Shown here piece after piece: positions 42,747 through 51,220 of a stretch of DNA of 64,000 bases. Position 1 is the stretch's first letter, and the number at the start of each line of letters is the position of its first letter. Made by a program: the position numbers and the translations under genes. This DNA is from Nocardia neocaledoniensis (GTDB taxonomy: Bacteria; Actinomycetota; Actinomycetes; Mycobacteriales; Mycobacteriaceae), in the NCBI RefSeq assembly GCF_003182135.1, contig NZ_QGTL01000016.1, positions 88,644-152,643 on the forward strand, written 5' to 3'. The notes beneath the pieces are model-generated. The model was not told the origin of the DNA. It did no database searches and saw nothing but the letters and a program-made list of their open reading frames with translations.

Positions 42747-43901
42747 ATGACCTCTGATTCAACGTCGACAGGTGGTTCGGGGACGCGGCGCGTGCGCGCG
42801 GGTATGGTGCTCGCGCTCGCGGCGATCGCCCTGCCCGGGTTCACAGCGACGGCACAACCCGCGGCGGCCGACCCCGCCGGCTATCACCTCTACGCCCACG
42901 GCTTCCTCAGCGGCGGCATCGCCGGTTATCACGCTTCCGACACCGATCAGCCGACCCCGATTCCGGGCAGGCCCATGCCGGGCGCGCTGAATTGGCCGCA
43001 GGCACCCACGCCCGACGGCCGTTTCCTGTTCGCCGCCCCCGGCCCGAATCCGCAGCTGATCCCGTACGCCATCGGGGCAGGCGGCGAACTCACCGCCGGG
43101 ACACCGCTGCCGTTGCCGGATGTCCCGGTGGACATCATGTTCGCGCCGAACAGCCGTGACGGATACGTCGTCGTCGGCCTGCAGAACGCCCAGGTCGTGC
43201 CGGTGCGCATCGGCGCCGACGGGACCCCCACCCGGAACGGGCCCGGCGTGCCCTTCGGGGAATCGCTCGACGGTGTCGCCTCGGGCACGGTCTCGCCGGA
43301 CGGCAAGCAGCTCTATGTCGCCAGCCTGCTGCCCCGTCAGCTGCTGGTCTTCGACATCAACGCCGACGGGACAGTCTCGCCGGTCAAGCAGCGCCTGTCG
43401 ACCGGGCTGAACCCGATCTTCCCGCGCGTCACGCCGGACGGCAGGCACGTGTACGTCGTCAACGAGATCAGTGGGTCGGTGTCCGGGTTCGCGCGCGCCG
43501 CGGACGGCACGCTGACCGAGATCGCCGGGTCGCCGTTCCGCACCGGGATGCTGCCGCACGTGACGAGCATGACGCCCGACGGTCGCTTCCTGTATGTCCC
43601 GAACATGGGGTCGGGGCACATCAGCTCCTTCGCGGTCGAGCCGAACGGTGTGCTGACTCCGCTGCCCGACGTCGCTTTCGCACCGGAGAAGCCGGGCACC
43701 TTCGCCGAGTCCTCGGTGATGTCGCCGAGTGGTGAGGTGCTCTGGGCGCTGGGCACCGACCCGATGCGTGGCGGGGAGGAGATCCTGCGGCGGTTCACCA
43801 TCGGCGAGAACGGTGTGCTCGACCTGGACGAATCGGTCGCGGTGTACACCGGCACCCACGTGGCCGACGGCCGCACCTTGTCGCTGGTTCCCCAGCGCTG
43901 A
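42747..43901 (+). CDS. Secreted YVTN-type beta-propeller protein (third copy)
   Basis: 384 residues with a signal peptide (basic start, then VLALAAIALPGFTATAQPAAA) and propeller blades QAPTPDGRFLFAAPG, VSPDGKQLYVAS, VTPDGRHVYVVNE and MTPDGRFLYVPN. It is more distant from the two copies at 35762 and 37116 than they are from each other. There is no ribosome site before ATG 42747. A TGGACA/CATAGC pair about 35 and 10 bp upstream suggests a leaderless message. A terminator follows directly. Confidence 0.85.
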   Translation: MTSDSTSTGGSGTRRVRAGMVLALAAIALPGFTATAQPAAADPAGYHLYAHGFLSGGIAGYHASDTDQPTPIPGRPMPGALNWPQAPTPDGRFLFAAPGPNPQLIPYAIGAGGELTAGTPLPLPDVPVDIMFAPNSRDGYVVVGLQNAQVVPVRIGADGTPTRNGPGVPFGESLDGVASGTVSPDGKQLYVASLLPRQLLVFDINADGTVSPVKQRLSTGLNPIFPRVTPDGRHVYVVNEISGSVSGFARAADGTLTEIAGSPFRTGMLPHVTSMTPDGRFLYVPNMGSGHISSFAVEPNGVLTPLPDVAFAPEKPGTFAESSVMSPSGEVLWALGTDPMRGGEEILRRFTIGENGVLDLDESVAVYTGTHVADGRTLSLVPQR

Positions 43902-43912
43902 GCTGTTGTGGC

Positions 43913-43941
43913 AGGCCCCTCCGGCATCGCCGGAGGGGCCT
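43913..43941 (+). terminator. Terminator after third propeller gene
   Basis: A 13-bp perfect stem (43913-43925 with 43929-43941) with an ATC loop, followed by TTTCGG. Confidence 0.88.
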
Positions 43942-43981
43942 TTCGGCTGTCCGGGGTATGGGCAGCATCACCGCAGTTACG

Positions 43982-44005
43982 CAACTAAGTTGTTCAATTT
44001 AGTTG
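43982..44005 (+). promoter_or_regulatory. MarR-type operator, paired CAACTAAGTTG sites
   Basis: CAACTAAGTTG (43982-43992) and CAATTTAGTTG (43995-44005) form an inverted pair 2 bp apart and end 12 bp before the marR ATG. This is the expected place for autorepression of the marR-MFS operon. Confidence 0.7.
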
Positions 44006-44017
44006 TATGGTTGGCTA

Positions 44018-44446
44018 ATGAATTCCGCGCCGTCGACTGCCCGTGAGCTGGGTGAGGTCCTGCATCCGATCGCCCGGCGGTTGCTCGCCGGCCGCACCAT
44101 CTCGGCGGGCAAACTCGGTGTGCTGGGCTATCTGTCCACCCGCGGCCGAGCCACCGCGACCACGCTGGCGACCGTCCAAACCGTCAGCCCCCAGGCCATC
44201 GCCACCGCCGTGCGTGAACTCGAAGCGCTCGGTCTGGTCGTGCGCACTCCCGACAGCGAGGACCGCCGGCGCGTGTGGGTCGAACTCACCGACGCGGGCC
44301 GCGCCCGGCTGGTCGAGGAGCGGGCCGTGGGGCTGGACTGGCTCGCGCGCGCCATCGACGAGCGCCTCACCGACGAGGAACGCGACGCGCTCGGCCAGGC
44401 GCTGCCCGCACTGCGGAAACTCGCCGAGGCCGGGCCGACCGAATGA
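44018..44446 (+). CDS. MarR-family transcriptional regulator
   Basis: 142 residues, winged helix: KLGVLGYLSTRGRATATTLATVQTVSPQAIATAVRELEALGLVVRTPDSEDRRRVWVELT holds the recognition helix and the DRR wing. It most likely represses itself and the overlapping efflux gene and lets go on binding a small phenolic or toxic compound. ATG 44018 is chosen over a TTG at 44003, which lies in the operator. The mRNA leader is very short. Its stop overlaps the transporter ATG. Confidence 0.92.
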   Translation: MNSAPSTARELGEVLHPIARRLLAGRTISAGKLGVLGYLSTRGRATATTLATVQTVSPQAIATAVRELEALGLVVRTPDSEDRRRVWVELTDAGRARLVEERAVGLDWLARAIDERLTDEERDALGQALPALRKLAEAGPTE

Positions 44447-45825
44447 TCGCCGCGCGCCGATTGACCCCTGCTCTCGTCTACACCGCGCTGACCTCGGCGA
44501 TCGTCAGCTCGCTCGGCATGCTGCTCGTGCCCGCGATCTCGCGCGACATGCAGGTCGACGTCAGCGCGGCGCAGTGGATGCTGACCGTCAACCTGCTGGT
44601 CGGCGCGGTGACCACGCCGGTCATGGGCAGGCTCAGCGACGGCCCGCACAAGAAGCGGCTGCTGCTGTGGTCGCTGACGATCATCCTGATCGGATCCGTC
44701 GTCGCCGCGGTGGCCACCGACTTCGCGGTCTTCCTGGTCGGGCGCGCGTTGCAGGGCCTCAGCTACGGGATCGTGCCCGTCACCATCGCGCTCGCCCGCC
44801 GCTATCTACCCGCCGACGAGATCCGCAACGGCATCTCGACCCTGTCGGTCACGGTGACCACCGGCCTCGGTCTCGGCTATCCCCTCACCGGCATCTTCGC
44901 CGACGTCTTCAGCTACCGGTTCGCCTTCTGGGCGGCGGCACTGTTCCTGCTGACGACCGTGCTCGTTGTCTGGAAGGTGGTGCCCGACGGCCCGGACGAC
45001 CGCGCGCCGCGCACACCGTTCGATCTGCGCGGCGCCCTCCTGCTGGGCGCCGGTCTGGCCGCGCTGCTGCTCGTCGCCGGAGAGGGCTCGCGGTGGGGAT
45101 GGGGTTCGCCGGGGACGATCGGTCTGCTGTTCGTCTCGCTCGTGATCCTGCTCTGCTGGGTCCTGGTGGAATTGCGCACCGAGCACGCGCTGGTCGATCT
45201 GCGTGTGCTGCGTGCCGGCGACGCGCTCGTCGCCAACGGCACCGCCATCGGGCTGGGTGCCGCGATGTACGCGTGCCTGTCGATCGCCAGCCTGATCGCG
45301 CAGGCTCCCGCCACCACCGGGTACGGCATCGCGCTGCCGCTGTTCTGGGCGGGCTTCGTGATGTTGCCGCTGTCGGTCGGCAGCTTCGCGGCGAACCGTG
45401 TCGTGCGGGTGGTGTCGACCCGTGTCCCCATGCGCGCCTTGCTGATTCCCGGTGCCGCACTGGTCACCGCGTCCAGTCTGCTGCTGTGGCTGGCCCACGA
45501 CGAGCTCTGGGAGATCCTCGTGGGCATGTTCGGCTTCGGCGCGGGCATCGGCACGACCTATGCGGCGATGCCCGCGCTGATCGCGCGCAGCGTGGCCGAC
45601 CGCGAGCTCGGCAGCGCGGTGAGCTTCAACCAGGTTCTGCGCACCGTCGGCGGCTCGTTCGGCAGCGCACTGTCCGGCGCGATCCTCGCCGCGCACCTGA
45701 CACCCGGCGGCTACCCGAGCGGCTCCGGGATCGGCATCGCCCTGGCGGTCGGCGCGGTCGGCTGCACCGCGGTGCTCACCGTGCTGCTTGTCACCCACTT
45801 GATGACGCGACGCGACACAGCCTGA
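44443..45825 (+). CDS. MFS drug-efflux-type transporter
   Basis: 460 residues with about 14 hydrophobic segments. MLTVNLLVGAVTTPVMGRLSDGPHKKRLL is the loop 2-3 motif, and LGLGYPLTGIFADVFSYRFAFWAA is typical of DHA2-type (EmrB/QacA-like) proton antiporters. It would export a toxic compound under control of the MarR protein, whose gene overlaps it by 4 nt. It is convergent with the SDR gene at 45879; the 53-nt gap holds no clear terminator. Confidence 0.9.
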   Translation: MIAARRLTPALVYTALTSAIVSSLGMLLVPAISRDMQVDVSAAQWMLTVNLLVGAVTTPVMGRLSDGPHKKRLLLWSLTIILIGSVVAAVATDFAVFLVGRALQGLSYGIVPVTIALARRYLPADEIRNGISTLSVTVTTGLGLGYPLTGIFADVFSYRFAFWAAALFLLTTVLVVWKVVPDGPDDRAPRTPFDLRGALLLGAGLAALLLVAGEGSRWGWGSPGTIGLLFVSLVILLCWVLVELRTEHALVDLRVLRAGDALVANGTAIGLGAAMYACLSIASLIAQAPATTGYGIALPLFWAGFVMLPLSVGSFAANRVVRVVSTRVPMRALLIPGAALVTASSLLLWLAHDELWEILVGMFGFGAGIGTTYAAMPALIARSVADRELGSAVSFNQVLRTVGGSFGSALSGAILAAHLTPGGYPSGSGIGIALAVGAVGCTAVLTVLLVTHLMTRRDTA

Positions 45826-45878
45826 CCGGACGGCACGCCCGGAGTGGACCGAGTGGAGGCCGGTGCTCGGGGGGAGTT

Positions 45879-46715
45879 TCACGAACGGGTGTGGAACTCC
45901 GTCGCGAACTCGGTGATGAGCGAGACGGTCGCGTCCTTGGTGACCGCGGTCGAGCCGCCGTCGACCGGCAGCGCGACGCCGGTGATCCACGCCGACAGAT
46001 CGCTGGCGAGGAACAGCGCGGCATGGGCGATGTCGCGGGCCAGGCCCGCACGCCCGATCAGCGTCTCGCCACCGATGCGGTCGCCGATGCCGGCGAGGAA
46101 CTCGTCCTCGCGGTCGCGGCTCACCCCGAACATGTCGGTGATGATCGAGGTGAGGACCGCGCCCGGCAGGATCGCGTTCGAGCGGATGCCGGTGCCCCGG
46201 TTCTCCATGGCCGTCTGCCGGACCAGGGCGAGCACGGCCGCCTTGGCCATCGAGTACGCCCCACCGTTCCAGCCGGCCTGCAGGGCGGCGACACTGCCGG
46301 TGGTGATGATCGAACCCGGAGTGCCCTGCGCCCGGAACTGCCGGGCCGAGTGCTTGTGGGCGGCGACATGGGCCTGCAGGTTGAGCGCCAGCGTGCGGTC
46401 CAGACCCGCCGGGGTGAGCTCGTCGATCGGCGAAAGATCCACGGCGGCGCCGGCATTGCTGACCATCACATCGAGCCGGCCGAAGGTGTCCACCGCGACC
46501 CGGACGAGCGACTCGACCTGCTCCGCCGAGGTGACATCGGCGCGCACGAACAGCGCTGAATCACCGAGGCGGGCGGCGGCGGCCGCGCCGCGTTCGCCCT
46601 GGATGTCGGCGAGAACCACCTTCGCCCCGTGCTCGACGAAGGTCTGCGCGGTCGCCAGACCCATCCCGCTCGCCGCACCGGTGATGACGGCGACCCGGCC
46701 GTCCAACATCCTCAC
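45879..46715 (-). CDS. Short-chain dehydrogenase/reductase
   Basis: 278 residues, classical SDR. The cofactor site TGAASGMG, NAG (SNAGAAV) and the catalytic S141, Y154 and K158 (SVAAL..., YSMAK) are all visible, and LPGAVLTSI matches family loops. It would oxidise a secondary alcohol or reduce a ketone with NAD(H) or NADP(H). GTG 46715 overlaps the aldehyde dehydrogenase stop (GTGA); ATG 46709 is an alternative. It is the last gene of the HyuAB operon that starts at 53287 or further upstream. Confidence 0.92.
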   Translation of the reverse strand: MRMLDGRVAVITGAASGMGLATAQTFVEHGAKVVLADIQGERGAAAAARLGDSALFVRADVTSAEQVESLVRVAVDTFGRLDVMVSNAGAAVDLSPIDELTPAGLDRTLALNLQAHVAAHKHSARQFRAQGTPGSIITTGSVAALQAGWNGGAYSMAKAAVLALVRQTAMENRGTGIRSNAILPGAVLTSIITDMFGVSRDREDEFLAGIGDRIGGETLIGRAGLARDIAHAALFLASDLSAWITGVALPVDGGSTAVTKDATVSLITEFATEFHTRS

Positions 46716-48175
46716 AGCGGCCACTGCAGGTGCTTGACTTCGAAGAATTCGCGGAATCCCTCTTCGCCGCCTTCCCTGCCGATGCCGCTGTGGCCCGGCC
46801 CGCCCCAGGGGGCGTCGGGTCGCATGCCACCGCCGCCGTTGATGGTGACGGTGCCCGAGCGCAGCCGCCGCGCGAACTCGATGGCCTGGGGCGTCGGGCC
46901 CCAGACATTGGCGTTGAGTGCGTATTTCACGTCGTTGGCCATACGGACGGCGTCGTCGAGATCGGTGTAGGGCATGACGACACCGACGGGGGCGAACAGT
47001 TCTTCCTGGGCGATCTCGGCCTCGTTCGGCACGCCGGTGACCAGGGTCGCCTCGAGGAAGAATCCGTCGTCGAGACCGGCGGGGCGGCCGCCACCGACGG
47101 GAACGGTGGCACCGGCGTCGCGGGCTCGCGCGAGGAACCCTTCGACGTTGTCGCGGTGTTCGCCGGTGATGAGCGGCCCGAGGACGGTGTCCGGTGCGAG
47201 GGGGTCTCCGACGGTGAGGCCGCGCAGGAAAGCACCCGATCGTTCGACGTACTCGTCGAAATCGTCCTCCGGCACCAGGGTTCGCGTGGTCGCGCCGCAG
47301 GCTTGGCCGCTGTTGCGGGTGAAGCGCAGCGCCGAGGCGGGCACCGCGCGTTCCAGGTCGGTGCCGGGCAGGACGATGTTGGGTGATTTGCCGCCGAGTT
47401 CGAGGACGACCTTCTTCAGGGTCGGGGCGGCCAGGGTGAGGATCTTGCTGCCGACAGCGGGGGAGCCGGTGAAGGTGACCATGTCGACTTCGGGGGCGGT
47501 GACGACCTGCTCGGTGACCGCGGGAGGCCCGAACACGAAATTGACCGCACCCGGCGGGAATCCGGCCTCCTCGATCAGCCTGACGAACGCGGCGGTGAGG
47601 AGCACGGCTCGGGGTGAGGTGACCAGCACGGTGGAACAGCCCGCCGCCAGGGCCGCGCCGAGCTTGTAGGCGCTCATCATGATCGGCACGTTGTAGGCGA
47701 CGATCGCGGCGACCACACCGGCGGGTTGGCGTAGCAGCAGGCTGCTGGTGGTGATGGGGTCGTGGTCGAGCGGCATGGGCTGTTCGTAGCCGTCGCGGGG
47801 TCCACGGATCGCGGCGTCGGCGAACCAGCGGAAGAACTTCGCTGGCAGGTCGACGTGCAGTGTGGGTCCGCTGCCGATCGGGGTGCCGATCTCGGTGGCG
47901 GCGACCTGGACGAGTGCTTCCCGGTTCTCCTGGAGCAGGTCGGCCAGGCGGTGCAGCAGGGCGCCACGTTCGGCCGGGCCGAGACGGCTCCATTCACCGC
48001 CGTCGAAGGCGCGCCGGGCCGCGGTGACGGCCTCGGTCACCTGGGCGGGGCCGGTGGCGGGGGTGAGTGCCACCTGGAGCCCGGTCGCGGGGTTGATCGT
48101 GGCGATGGGGTCGCCGTCACCACCGCTCCAGCGCCCGTCGATGTAACTCGCGGCCGCGGCGATCGTAGTCGTCAT
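46712..48175 (-). CDS. Aldehyde dehydrogenase with altered cofactor lysine
   Basis: 487 residues. Asn162 (AYNVP), Glu259 (LELGGKS) and nucleophile Cys293 (NSGQACGATTR) are present. The lysine that normally contacts the NAD(P) ribose (xVLKPS) is replaced: the segment reads CSTVLVTSPRAV. Cofactor use may therefore differ from the copies at 10612 and 61012. It would oxidise an aldehyde made from an alcohol by one of the flanking SDRs. ATG 48175 has AAAGGA upstream. It lies 44 nt behind one SDR and overlaps the next. Confidence 0.92.
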   Translation of the reverse strand: MTTTIAAAASYIDGRWSGGDGDPIATINPATGLQVALTPATGPAQVTEAVTAARRAFDGGEWSRLGPAERGALLHRLADLLQENREALVQVAATEIGTPIGSGPTLHVDLPAKFFRWFADAAIRGPRDGYEQPMPLDHDPITTSSLLLRQPAGVVAAIVAYNVPIMMSAYKLGAALAAGCSTVLVTSPRAVLLTAAFVRLIEEAGFPPGAVNFVFGPPAVTEQVVTAPEVDMVTFTGSPAVGSKILTLAAPTLKKVVLELGGKSPNIVLPGTDLERAVPASALRFTRNSGQACGATTRTLVPEDDFDEYVERSGAFLRGLTVGDPLAPDTVLGPLITGEHRDNVEGFLARARDAGATVPVGGGRPAGLDDGFFLEATLVTGVPNEAEIAQEELFAPVGVVMPYTDLDDAVRMANDVKYALNANVWGPTPQAIEFARRLRSGTVTINGGGGMRPDAPWGGPGHSGIGREGGEEGFREFFEVKHLQWPL

Positions 48176-48219
48176 GTGTGAATCCTTTTCGGGTAGAGAT
48201 CAATGCGAGAAGGGGGTGG

Positions 48220-48978
48220 TCAGCCCGCCATATAGCCGCCGTCGACGACGAATTCGCCGCCGGTGGCGTAGGCGGCACGGTCGGACAGCAGCCAGCACGC
48301 CATCTCCGCGATCTCGCGGGGCTGGGCGAGCCGGGCCGAGGGAATGCGCGCCATGATGGTGTCGCCGCTGCGGCGTTTGGCGTCCTTCATCAGGTCGGTG
48401 TCGGTGTAGCCGGGGCACACCGCGTTGATCCGGATGGTCGGCGCGTATTCGAGGGCGGCGGTCTTGGTGAGCCCGATGACGCCGTGCTTGGCCGCCGAAT
48501 ACCCGGCGGTGGTCTTGAAGCCCGCCAGCCCGGCCAGCGACGCGGTGTTCACGATCGCGCCGCCGCCCTGGGCTTCCATCTGGGCCAATTCCGCACGCAG
48601 ACAGAGCCATACGCCCTTGAGATTCACCGCGATCGCGCGATCGAAGGCGTCTTCGTCCCACTCGCCGACGCGACGGCCGCCCTGGCCGATCTGTCCGCCG
48701 CTGACCCCGGCGTTGTTGAACGCGCCGTCGAGGCGGCCGTATTCGGCGACGACCGCGTCGATCAGCGCGTTCACCTCGGCACCGTCGGTGAGGTCGGCGG
48801 GCACGGTGAGAACCTCCCCGCCCGCGGCACGCACCTGCTCGGCGGTGGTTTCGAGGCGATCCTTCGACACATCGGTGAGTGCGAGCCGCGCGCCTTCCTC
48901 GGCCGCGAGCAGCGCGGTGGCCGTACCGATTCCGCCTGCGGCGCCGGTGATGAGAACGACTTTCCCGTCGAGCAACAT
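48220..48978 (-). CDS. Short-chain dehydrogenase/reductase
   Basis: 252 residues, classical SDR: TGAAGGIG, NNAG, and catalytic S147, Y160 and K164 (YSAAK); VCPGYTDTDLM follows. It resembles alcohol or 3-oxoacyl reductases. The other SDR of this operon (45879) is a different subgroup, so two alcohol steps may be served. ATG 48978 has GAAAGGA upstream. It is transcribed between the zinc-ribbon gene and the aldehyde dehydrogenase. Confidence 0.93.
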   Translation of the reverse strand: MLLDGKVVLITGAAGGIGTATALLAAEEGARLALTDVSKDRLETTAEQVRAAGGEVLTVPADLTDGAEVNALIDAVVAEYGRLDGAFNNAGVSGGQIGQGGRRVGEWDEDAFDRAIAVNLKGVWLCLRAELAQMEAQGGGAIVNTASLAGLAGFKTTAGYSAAKHGVIGLTKTAALEYAPTIRINAVCPGYTDTDLMKDAKRRSGDTIMARIPSARLAQPREIAEMACWLLSDRAAYATGGEFVVDGGYMAG

Positions 48979-49015
48979 GTGAGTCCTTTCGGAGTGAAAG
49001 AGGTTGGGGGAGGGC

Positions 49016-49276
49016 TTATCCGACGCGCGAGGCGGGCCAGTCGCGGGCGGGCGAGCGCCACGCGGGCCAGTGGTCCTCGGGCTCGGCCCGGGTCACCGAC
49101 ACGTGGTGGAAGCAGTGCTGGCACTTCACGACCATGCGCGGGCCCAGGAAGTTGGCGACGGGGTAGCGGGCCAGTTCGGGTGCACCGCAGGCGGGGCACG
49201 CGCCGTCGACGGGCACGCGTTCGACATACACGCGGTCGGTCTCGGGGCGGGGGAACAGGAGTCGATCGACTGACAT
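49016..49276 (-). CDS. Zinc-ribbon mini-protein paired with HyuAB, 86 aa
   Basis: 86 residues. Cysteines C27-PA-C30 and C52-QH-C55 form a zinc ribbon with a 21-residue insert. The segment CPACGAPELARYPV...VVKCQHCFHHVSV is shared almost position by position with the 69-aa protein at 55711, which also sits next to a hyuAB pair. Acetone carboxylase has a small third subunit that binds zinc, so this may be a third subunit or chaperone of the HyuAB enzyme, by analogy only. ATG 49276 has AAGGACC upstream. The gene lies 18 nt after hyuB. Confidence 0.82.
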   Translation of the reverse strand: MSVDRLLFPRPETDRVYVERVPVDGACPACGAPELARYPVANFLGPRMVVKCQHCFHHVSVTRAEPEDHWPAWRSPARDWPASRVG

Positions 49277-49294
49277 GGCAGTGGTCCTTGTCTT

Positions 49295-51211
49295 TCAGAG
49301 GGTCCAGGTGAGGGGAGTGGCGACCGGCACCTGCCAGCGCCCCTCGGCACGCTCGGCCGCCAGGCGCGCCCGCTGTGCGGTGGTGGCGGCTTCGTCGACC
49401 GCGCCGTCACGGAGCACGACTCCGTAACCGGCAGTGGCGAATTCGGGGCTCACCAGTCCGGCACGCACGTCGGCCGCGACGCGATCGGCGTCGCGTTCGA
49501 GCGGGTCACCCCAGCCGCCGCCACCGCCGATGACGAATCGCAGGGCGTCACCGGCTTTCAGGATCAGGCCGGAGAACTTGCCGGTCTGATAGCGCGCGCC
49601 CAGGCCGAATTCGCCGTGGTTGGGGTCGGGTCTGCCGTCGGCGTCGAACATGCCGAACAGCGGCTCGGTGCCGCGCAGGTCCAGCGGATCGCCGTGCCGT
49701 GCGAGATCGAAATTCTCGATGTACCACCCGAAGGCGGGCGCGCCCGCGCCGCCCCCGTTGGATCCGGGCGCGCCGACGCGGATCCGGTCGGCGGTGACGG
49801 TGACCATCGTGTCGGATTCGGCGTAGATCGAATACACCGAGCCCGCGCCGCCGCGGTACTGTCCGGCACCGGCGGTGTCGACGACCATCTCGTGCTGGAC
49901 GACGACCAGCGGGCTCTCGATCTCGAGGTGTTCCTGCACCGAGGTGCGGCAGTTGCCGATCGGGATCACGCAGAACGAGACGCCGTCCTCCTTCCAGGTA
50001 CCGCCCCACCCGCCGCCGGCGAGTGCGAACGCGCCCCACGGTGTGCCCTCGTGCCCGGCGCGGGTGTCGATGCCGCCGAGGCTGACGACCACCGCGGTGC
50101 CGGTGTCACAGGCGAAGGCCTCGTCGGTGGCCTGGCTCAGTGCCTGGGTCACCACATTGATGCCGCGCGCGCCGATATCGGCGTGGTTGGAGCAACTCGA
50201 CGGTGGCAGCACCTGCACCACGCTGCCGGGCGGCAGGATGGTTTCGACCGGTCGCAAGGTGCCGCTGTTGACCGGCGTCGAGGGGTCGACCATCAGCTTG
50301 ACCGCCTCGATGCAGCGGGTGGCCTCGCACCAGGCGGTCCCGCAGTTGCCCAGCGGTTGACGCCCGGAGCCGGAGAAGTCGATCTCCATCGAATCCCCGC
50401 GGACCTTCACGGTGACGTGCACCGGGATCGCCTCGCCGCTCACACCGTCCTCGTCGAGGAAGTCCTCAGCGGTGTAGTCCCCGTCGGGGATGCTCGCGAT
50501 GCCGCGGCGCATGCTCGCCTCGGTGGACTCGATCGCATAGCGTCCCGCCGCCCGGATCTTGTCCAGACCGCTGCGGGCGACGAGCTCCTGCAACTGCCGT
50601 TCGCCGACGACCAGGCAGCCGTGCAGTGCGCGCAGGTCGCCCAGCACCAGCTGGGGCACCCGGTTGTTCTCGAGGATGAAGTTGAAGGTCGGCCGCACCG
50701 GAACGTCGTTGGCGTACAACAGCGTCGGCGGCAGTTTGAGCTGTTCCTCGAAGTGGGTCTGGGTGCCGTTGGAGAAGCCGCCCGGGATGGCGCCGCCGAG
50801 GTCGACCAGGTGCGAGGTGGAGTGCAGCAGGAATTCCACCCGGCCGTTCACGAAGACCGGGCGCAGCAGGTTCACATCCGACTGGTGGATTGTGCCGCGC
50901 CACGGGTCGTTGACGAAGATGACGTCACCGGGCTGCATCGTATCGATGTCCCAGTCGTCCATCACGAAGTTGGCGATGTGCGGTGCGGTGAAGGCGTGCT
51001 GCATGCAGCCCTCCCACAGCGCGACCGTCTCCCAGCCGTCGTCGGTGCGCATGTGGATGGCACTGGTGCAGTCGAGGATGTCACGGCAGACCGGCGAGAA
51101 AGCGCTGCGCATCAGCGAATCCAGCATTTCGCGGGCGACTTCGACGAGGCCGTAGCGCAGGATGTCGAGCTCGACGTCGACGGCGGGACCGGGGGTTTCG
51201 ATGGTGGTCAT
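49295..51211 (-). CDS. hyuB: HyuB-type subunit (hydantoinase B / oxoprolinase / carboxylase family)
   Basis: 638 residues, full-length HyuB domain. The conserved FVNDPWRGTIHQSDVNLLRPV is the family's D-P-x-x-G-x-x-H-x-x-D metal-site motif. SHLVDLGGAIPGGFSN, GPW-type EGTPWGAFALAGGGWGG and the C-terminal GGGGGWGDPLERD are also typical. With HyuA it forms enzymes that use ATP to open cyclic amides (hydantoin, oxoproline, caprolactam) or to carboxylate ketones (acetone, acetophenone). Which reaction applies here is not decided by sequence alone. ATG 51211 has GAGGAG upstream; the gene is 9 nt behind hyuA. Confidence 0.92.
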   Translation of the reverse strand: MTTIETPGPAVDVELDILRYGLVEVAREMLDSLMRSAFSPVCRDILDCTSAIHMRTDDGWETVALWEGCMQHAFTAPHIANFVMDDWDIDTMQPGDVIFVNDPWRGTIHQSDVNLLRPVFVNGRVEFLLHSTSHLVDLGGAIPGGFSNGTQTHFEEQLKLPPTLLYANDVPVRPTFNFILENNRVPQLVLGDLRALHGCLVVGERQLQELVARSGLDKIRAAGRYAIESTEASMRRGIASIPDGDYTAEDFLDEDGVSGEAIPVHVTVKVRGDSMEIDFSGSGRQPLGNCGTAWCEATRCIEAVKLMVDPSTPVNSGTLRPVETILPPGSVVQVLPPSSCSNHADIGARGINVVTQALSQATDEAFACDTGTAVVVSLGGIDTRAGHEGTPWGAFALAGGGWGGTWKEDGVSFCVIPIGNCRTSVQEHLEIESPLVVVQHEMVVDTAGAGQYRGGAGSVYSIYAESDTMVTVTADRIRVGAPGSNGGGAGAPAFGWYIENFDLARHGDPLDLRGTEPLFGMFDADGRPDPNHGEFGLGARYQTGKFSGLILKAGDALRFVIGGGGGWGDPLERDADRVAADVRAGLVSPEFATAGYGVVLRDGAVDEAATTAQRARLAAERAEGRWQVPVATPLTWTL

Positions 51212-51220
51212 GGTTGCTCC

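Noticed and set aside
45826..45878. Terminator between convergent MFS and SDR genes
   Set aside because: I looked for a stable stem and found only short, imperfect pairings, so none is called.
45879..47993. Apparent 704-residue fusion ending in an SDR
   Set aside because: Only the last 278 codons are coding. The upstream part is an out-of-frame reading of the aldehyde dehydrogenase, whose stop overlaps the SDR start.
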